The notes under the pieces were generated by a model, which searched no databases, was not told where the DNA came from, and worked only from the letters and a program-made list of their open reading frames with translations. 64,000 nt of DNA from JAKVAV01 sp964651785 (GTDB lineage Bacteria; Bacteroidota; Bacteroidia; Flavobacteriales_D; Cryomorphaceae): positions 1 to 64,000 of the forward strand of contig CAZYWJ010000002.1 of NCBI GenBank assembly GCA_964651785.1, written 5' to 3'. Positions 59,161 to 64,000 of this stretch are shown here, one piece after another; positions within the stretch are counted from its first letter, which is position 1, and each line of letters begins with the position of its first letter. Both the position numbers and the translations under genes were made by a program.

Positions 59161-61317
59161 ATGGGAAAAAAGAAGAAAAAAAAGCATACTCGAAAAAGTT
59201 CTCAATCTTTTAAGAAGGGAGAATTAAGAGGCAGCGTTATGACCCTTTTAAGGGGAATGCCAATGAAGTCATTGAATTACAAACAAATTTCTGCGCGGCT
59301 GGGAATTAATAATTCGAACGATCGAAAAGCCGTAGTTCAATTGCTGGAAGAATTGGTTACATCGGAACTGCTTATACAAGAAACGCAAGGTAAGTATGCG
59401 GTGCACCCCTCACAAATGGCACAATTGCATGCAGTTATGGATTTCACTAAATCAGGGTCGGCATATGCCATTCCTGAAGCAGACGAAAAAGACATATTCA
59501 TTTCAGAAAAGAATACCGGAAAAGCTCTTCACGGCGATACGGTTGAGGTGGCAATAATCGGATCAAAAAGAGGTCAAGCTGAGGGAAAGGTGATTAATGT
59601 ATTGAAGCGCAGTGCAGAAAACTATGTCGGAGTGATTGAGCTATCGAAAAACCATGCTTTTTTCGTTCCTACAAATTCGCGTATTCACGTTGACTTTTAC
59701 ATTGATAAAGCGAAAACCAAAAATGCCAAAAACGGGCAGAAAGTGGTGGTGAAGCTATTAAATTGGAAAGACGATGAAAAATCACCGGAAGCAGAAGTCG
59801 TCAGTGTTTTGGGAGATCCGGGAGTGAATGAAGTGGAAATGCATGCTATCCTTGTAGAGTTCGATCTTCCGTTCGAATTTCCGGATGAGGTAGTCAATGC
59901 GGCTGAAAAAATTGATGTAACCATATCCGATGAAGAGATAAAGAGAAGGCGAGATTTCAGAGAGCATAAAACTTTCACCATAGATCCGGATGACGCGAAA
60001 GATTTTGACGATGCCCTCAGCATTAATCAGAATTCCGATGGTACATACGAAGTTGGTATCCACATAGCCGACGTTTCGCATTATGTAAAGCCGGGTTCCG
60101 TATTGGAAGAAGAGGCTTTTAAAAGAGCTACCTCGGTATACTTGGTAGATCGAGTAGTACCTATGCTACCTGAAGTCTTATCAAATTTCGTATGTTCTTT
60201 AAGACCGAATGAGGAAAAGCTTTGCATGTCTGCCGTTTTTCAAATTTCCGAAGAGGGCAAAGTTTTGAAAGAGTGGTTTGGTAAGACGATAATCAATAGT
60301 GATCATCGCTTTACTTATGAGGAAGCACAAGCCATCATTGAAGGGTCAGATAAAAAGCATCCGTTTACAGATGAAGTTCTTCTTTTTCACAAATGGGCCC
60401 TTAAGTATCGAAAGCAAAGAATAGAAAACGGAGCTTTAGAATTCAGTGGCACTGAAGTGAAGTTTAAGTTGGACGACCAAGGAAAACCTATCGGTGTCTA
60501 CGAAAAGAAAATGAAGGAGGCTAATCATTTGATTGAAGAGTTTATGCTTCTTGCCAATCGTCGAGTTGCGGCCTTTGTCGGTAAACCTGAAAAGAATAAA
60601 GAAGTTAAGACATTCGTATACCGGGTTCATGATACACCTGATCAAGACAAGCTTATTTCTTTACGGGATTTTGTGTCACGGCTTGGATATAAATTGAAAA
60701 GCGTACAACCCGAGAAGGCTTCTTTCGCAATAAATGATTTATTAAAGCAAGTAAAGGACCAACCCGAAGAAGATGCTATAAAAGTTATGGCCATTCGCTC
60801 CATGGCTAAAGCCGTATATACCACTGAAAATATAGGCCACTATGGATTGGCTTTCGATTTTTACACACACTTTACCTCACCCATACGGCGCTATCCTGAT
60901 GTAATGGTTCATCGCTTGATTGAAGCTTATTCAGATGGAGCTAAATCAGCAAAAAAAGAAGAACTGGAAAAGAAGTGCAAGCATTCTTCTGAACGTGAAA
61001 AGAAAGCTTCTGAGGCAGAAAGAGCTTCCATTAAATACAAGCAAGTGGAATTCATGCTCGATAAAATCGGTGAGAACTTCGAAGGTCACATCAGCGGTAT
61101 AGCGCGATGGGGAATCTTTGTAGAATTGGTTGGAACTAAAGTAGAAGGAATGGTACCTTTAAATTCTATGGACGACGATATTTACCGATTTGATGAAAAG
61201 AAGAATCAAATAGTAGGTCAACGCTACAAAGAGGTTTATGAATTCGGAGATAAGGTTAACGTAAAAGTCCACGGAGCAGACCTGATTCAGAAACAACTGG
61301 ACTTTCGCCTGATTTAA
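59161..61317 (+). CDS. rnr: ribonuclease R
   Basis: 718 aa. A basic start (GKKKKKKHTRKSSQSFKKGE) and winged-helix-like region (about 20-90) precede cold-shock OB domains and the RNB catalytic domain: TIDPDDAKDFDDALSI with the metal Asp residues, then YALDFYTHFTSPIRRYPDVM-like sequence (here GLAFDFYTHFTSPIRRYPDV). A C-terminal S1 domain (EGHISGIARWGIFVELVGTK) follows. It degrades structured RNA 3' to 5'. Stop shared as TTAA with the convergent regulator. Confidence 0.95.
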   Translation: MGKKKKKKHTRKSSQSFKKGELRGSVMTLLRGMPMKSLNYKQISARLGINNSNDRKAVVQLLEELVTSELLIQETQGKYAVHPSQMAQLHAVMDFTKSGSAYAIPEADEKDIFISEKNTGKALHGDTVEVAIIGSKRGQAEGKVINVLKRSAENYVGVIELSKNHAFFVPTNSRIHVDFYIDKAKTKNAKNGQKVVVKLLNWKDDEKSPEAEVVSVLGDPGVNEVEMHAILVEFDLPFEFPDEVVNAAEKIDVTISDEEIKRRRDFREHKTFTIDPDDAKDFDDALSINQNSDGTYEVGIHIADVSHYVKPGSVLEEEAFKRATSVYLVDRVVPMLPEVLSNFVCSLRPNEEKLCMSAVFQISEEGKVLKEWFGKTIINSDHRFTYEEAQAIIEGSDKKHPFTDEVLLFHKWALKYRKQRIENGALEFSGTEVKFKLDDQGKPIGVYEKKMKEANHLIEEFMLLANRRVAAFVGKPEKNKEVKTFVYRVHDTPDQDKLISLRDFVSRLGYKLKSVQPEKASFAINDLLKQVKDQPEEDAIKVMAIRSMAKAVYTTENIGHYGLAFDFYTHFTSPIRRYPDVMVHRLIEAYSDGAKSAKKEELEKKCKHSSEREKKASEAERASIKYKQVEFMLDKIGENFEGHISGIARWGIFVELVGTKVEGMVPLNSMDDDIYRFDEKKNQIVGQRYKEVYEFGDKVNVKVHGADLIQKQLDFRLI

Positions 61318-62072
61318 ACCAGATTGATTCTACGCTGCAGTTCATCTTTAAATGAGCCTCCGATCGGAATGACCTTTTTATCATTTTCCAATATGAGATT
61401 TGGTTGCTCAATAGCAGCTATTTTATCTAGTCGTACGATATAAGATCTGTGCACTCTGATGAACTCTTCAGATGAAAGTTTCTTTTCAATATCCTTCATA
61501 GTAGAATGAATGGTATATCGAGTATTTAAAGCATTAATAACTACATAGTCTTTCAAAGCTTCTACAAAGTAAATGTCAGAAGTTTTTAAACGAACCAAGC
61601 GAGAGTTAGACTTGACGAAAATAAAATCATCACCGTCTTTATCTTTCTTATCGACAATGGAATACAGCAAATCCCTTTCCGTCCGTAGTTCTCTTTCCTT
61701 TTGGTGTTTGTATACCGCCATTTCGATGGAGGTATGAATGTCAATCTCCTTAAAGGGTTTTATGATATACCCATACGGCTCCGTAACCTTAGCTTTTGCC
61801 AGCGTACCCTCATCGGCATAAGCAGTGAGAAAAATTACGGGTATATTCAAGGATTCCTTAATTTTCTCGGAGGCATCTATTCCTGTTAATTCACCTTTGA
61901 GCATAATGTCCATTAAAACCAAGTCAGGCTTAAGCTCCAAGGCCAATTCGATAGCTTTTTCTCCCGTCGAAGCTGCCCCTACCACATTGTATCCGAGCTT
62001 CTTTAAACTATGCTGAATATCTTTGGAAACGATACTTTCATCTTCGACTACAAGAATGTTTGTTTTGGCCAT
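61314..62072 (-). CDS. LytTR-type response regulator
   Basis: 252 aa. Receiver domain (about 5-120) with ILVVEDES, the phosphoacceptor Asp55 in LVLMDIML, Thr/Ala in FLTAYAD and Lys in IIKPFKE. A DNA-binding LytTR domain (about 150-252) has IYFVEALKDYVVINA and EFIRVHRSYIVRLDKI. It probably acts with the PAS histidine kinase 14 nt upstream in the same operon. Confidence 0.92.
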   Translation of the reverse strand: MAKTNILVVEDESIVSKDIQHSLKKLGYNVVGAASTGEKAIELALELKPDLVLMDIMLKGELTGIDASEKIKESLNIPVIFLTAYADEGTLAKAKVTEPYGYIIKPFKEIDIHTSIEMAVYKHQKERELRTERDLLYSIVDKKDKDGDDFIFVKSNSRLVRLKTSDIYFVEALKDYVVINALNTRYTIHSTMKDIEKKLSSEEFIRVHRSYIVRLDKIAAIEQPNLILENDKKVIPIGGSFKDELQRRINLV

Positions 62073-62086
62073 TGTATCTTGGTTTT

Positions 62087-64000
62087 TTACTGTCTTTCAA
62101 AAGTAATTAAATATTTTGTACCGCCTTTTGTGCTCACTTCAATGGAGGCATCCAATTGGTCTTTGAGGGTATATACCAATTGTAATCCTAAAGAATCGCT
62201 GTTTTCATAATCAAAACCTTCAGGCAATCCGCGACCATTGTCAGCAATAGTCAACGAAACCTTTGAGCCTTTATGCTTAGCCGAAACAAATATTTCTCCC
62301 GGTTGACCTTTATCGAAGGCATATTTAAGAGAGTTAGAAATCAGCTCATTTGCAATAAGCCCGCACGGAATTGCTTGATCGAGTGATAAGTACGTGTCGT
62401 CCAGATCCGTTTTTAAATTTACCATACCCACTTCCAAACTGTACGAATGCACCAGATTATTCGCCAGTGATAAAATATATCCACTAAATTCTATTCCTGA
62501 AAAGTCTTTCGTTTGGTAAAGTGATTCATGAATGAAACTCATTGATTTTATCCGGTTTTGGCTTTCGCGCAAAATGTTCAATGAATTTTCATCTTTGACG
62601 TATGAAGACTGAAGATTCAAAATACTACTTATAACCTGAAGATTATTTTTTACCCGATGATGGACTTCCTGCAAAAGAATCTCTTTTTCAGACAATGATT
62701 CCTTCATCTTCTTTTGGATGATTTTTTTATCCGTCACATCGTAAGACATGCAGGAGATTTCTTTGATTTTACTATCCTCTCCTACAATGGGGCTCAAAAA
62801 AACTTCCATCCACACTTCATTTCCATCTTGTCCCGGTAAACGCCCTTCAAATTGTTGCATTTTTCCTTTAAAGGCTAACTTGAAATAATTGTCCAATTCA
62901 CCATGTGCCTCTTCATTCAGATGATTTTTAAGCAGTTCTATAAAATTGCTTCCTATACTTACTTCTCTATCGAGAAGCTTGAAATGCTGATCAGCAAAAA
63001 TTCTGTTGTAAGAAACAATATGGTAATCTGTATCTACTGTCCAGATAAGCATAGCAGTGCTGTCAAAAATAGCTTGAATCTTAGCCGCCTGAGCTTTCAA
63101 TTTTTTTTCGGCTGCCTTCTTATAGGTTACGGCCTGACTTATTCCCGCTACTTCAATTATATTGCCTTCATCATCAAAAATGGGATTGAACGAAACCTCT
63201 GCGGTATGTTCTTTTCCCATCGCATCCTTATATTCAGACTCAAATCTGAGCTGCTCGCCCTGAAAAGCCCTTTGATACCTCTCCTTCCAAATTGCCCGTC
63301 TTGATTTGGAAATGCTGTTTCCCATTTCATAGACCTTTTTTCCCAAAGCCACTTCCGTATTGAATCGTTTGGAGACACCTTGCTCGTAAAATTCATTAAA
63401 AAAGGTTAATTCAAATTTTTCATTCACAGACCAAATCATATGATTCGTAGCATTGAAAATGGTGTTGATTTTCTTAGATTGATCCTGAATATTCTTAGCT
63501 GCCACTTTTTGTTCGGTTACATCCAGGGCTAACCCCGCTACTTCTTTTACTTCTTCGTTTATGAGAATCGGATTTAAATAAATATCTCTGTAAGAAGTCT
63601 GACCTTTGAGATCGGTTGTCTTGGAAGTGAAATTTATTCCTTCACCGTGACGAAAAACATAATCATATTTTTCATCCCAAAAAGAATGATATTCTTTTGA
63701 GGCAAATTTTTGCTTCGGTTTGGAGAGATCCGTATTTATCTCAGGAACTACCCCATACAAATCTTTAATAGTGTGAGAATATGCATCGTTGAAGGATGTC
63801 AGCGACTTGTTTCTGTTCACGCTCCAAAAGAGAATATTACCCGTTCGAAAAAAAGCTTTAATCCGAGCCGATTGATCGTTTACTTGACGAATGGTGGAAA
63901 TGTCATCGGTTATGTCTTTCATCAAACATAGAAACGATTTCTTACCATCAATCATTTTCAACTCATGTTTGCACTCGAGAAAGACTTGCTGTCCTGACTC
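62087..64000 (-). CDS. multi-PAS sensor histidine kinase (HisKA_2 type), N-terminus outside window
   Basis: The frame is open to the right edge, so the start is missing. At least 637 residues are visible, with three full PAS/PAC repeats and the tail of a fourth; repeated cues are IFWSV, FNPIF and EVAGIS. The HisKA_2 phosphoacceptor region reads LLQEVHHRVKNNLQVISSIL, and the ATPase has ELISNSLKYAF and ADNGRGLPEG. No membrane segment is seen in this part. It would phosphorylate the LytTR regulator downstream in response to a cytosolic cue. Confidence 0.88.
   Translation of the reverse strand, partial: ESGQQVFLECKHELKMIDGKKSFLCLMKDITDDISTIRQVNDQSARIKAFFRTGNILFWSVNRNKSLTSFNDAYSHTIKDLYGVVPEINTDLSKPKQKFASKEYHSFWDEKYDYVFRHGEGINFTSKTTDLKGQTSYRDIYLNPILINEEVKEVAGLALDVTEQKVAAKNIQDQSKKINTIFNATNHMIWSVNEKFELTFFNEFYEQGVSKRFNTEVALGKKVYEMGNSISKSRRAIWKERYQRAFQGEQLRFESEYKDAMGKEHTAEVSFNPIFDDEGNIIEVAGISQAVTYKKAAEKKLKAQAAKIQAIFDSTAMLIWTVDTDYHIVSYNRIFADQHFKLLDREVSIGSNFIELLKNHLNEEAHGELDNYFKLAFKGKMQQFEGRLPGQDGNEVWMEVFLSPIVGEDSKIKEISCMSYDVTDKKIIQKKMKESLSEKEILLQEVHHRVKNNLQVISSILNLQSSYVKDENSLNILRESQNRIKSMSFIHESLYQTKDFSGIEFSGYILSLANNLVHSYSLEVGMVNLKTDLDDTYLSLDQAIPCGLIANELISNSLKYAFDKGQPGEIFVSAKHKGSKVSLTIADNGRGLPEGFDYENSDSLGLQLVYTLKDQLDASIEVSTKGGTKYLITFERQ

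Noticed and set aside
1..64000. CRISPR arrays, insertion sequences, prophage and rRNA genes
   Set aside because: No regularly spaced repeats, transposase or phage proteins, or rRNA sequence were found on reading both strands.

Overview
The window reads as a chromosomal segment of a marine-type Bacteroidota, most likely Flavobacteriales. Lineage markers seen are: a gliding lipoprotein GldH, a type IX secretion C-terminal sorting domain, IPExxxVDY-family and Lacal_2735-family proteins, promoters of the Bacteroidota form TTG-N19-TAnnTTTG, few Shine-Dalgarno sites and many TTG/GTG starts. No insertion sequence, prophage, CRISPR array or rRNA was seen. The assignment is by eye; no search was run.

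Region 1 (1-19 kb) is a dense photoprotection and light-response island, mostly on the minus strand. One operon (about 5295 down to 1) encodes a peroxiredoxin-like protein, CrtZ, lycopene cyclase, a TIGR03643 protein, an alpha/beta hydrolase, a TetR regulator, an ABC1 kinase and the start of an FeS-type photolyase. Next come DUF2256 plus cryptochrome DASH, then a five-FAS1 secreted protein with its own terminator. A second long operon (17914 down to 10638) runs ECF sigma, crtI, crtB, idi, a PTPS-like pterin synthase, folE, a Lacal_2735 protein, an SDR, a flavin reductase and a class I photolyase. Upstream sits a MerR regulator with the Wx9EH signature of cobalamin photoreceptors (CarH/LitR), divergent from uvrC. 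TTGTTTAA/TTAAACAA motif pairs lie in the sigma, regulator/uvrC and crtZ-operon promoter regions and are candidate operators. Together the genes would yield a zeaxanthin-type carotenoid, three kinds of photolyase/cryptochrome, excision repair and possibly a dedicated pterin.

Region 2 (19-36 kb) is housekeeping: uvrC, gpsA, a HEAT-cyclophilin lipoprotein, lysS, a PGI/PMI, lipB, cvpA, pgk, holB, ricT, gldH and a PBP1A with an unusual Cys4 insert.

Region 3 (35-44.5 kb) mixes the two subunits of a 3-oxoacid CoA-transferase with two polytopic membrane proteins (one apparently frameshifted) and a dolichol-phosphate-mannose-synthase-like glycosyltransferase. A methyltransferase, a double-ATPase peptide transporter protein, a lipoprotein and a DEDDy exonuclease follow.

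Region 4 (44.5-64 kb) holds a cyclophilin, pheS, pyk, rnc, fabF, acpP, a deiodinase-like nitroreductase, purN, rnhA and a PfkB kinase. tRNA-Asn(GTT) follows, next to a small GIY-YIG gene flanked by a copy of the tRNA 3' half plus terminator. The rest is a universal stress protein, a YfiR/TPR/SpoIIE-phosphatase signalling operon, RNase R, and a LytTR regulator with a PAS histidine kinase that runs off the window.

All ten convergent gene pairs overlap, abut or lie within 8 nt, five of them sharing palindromic stop codons, so the genome is very compact.
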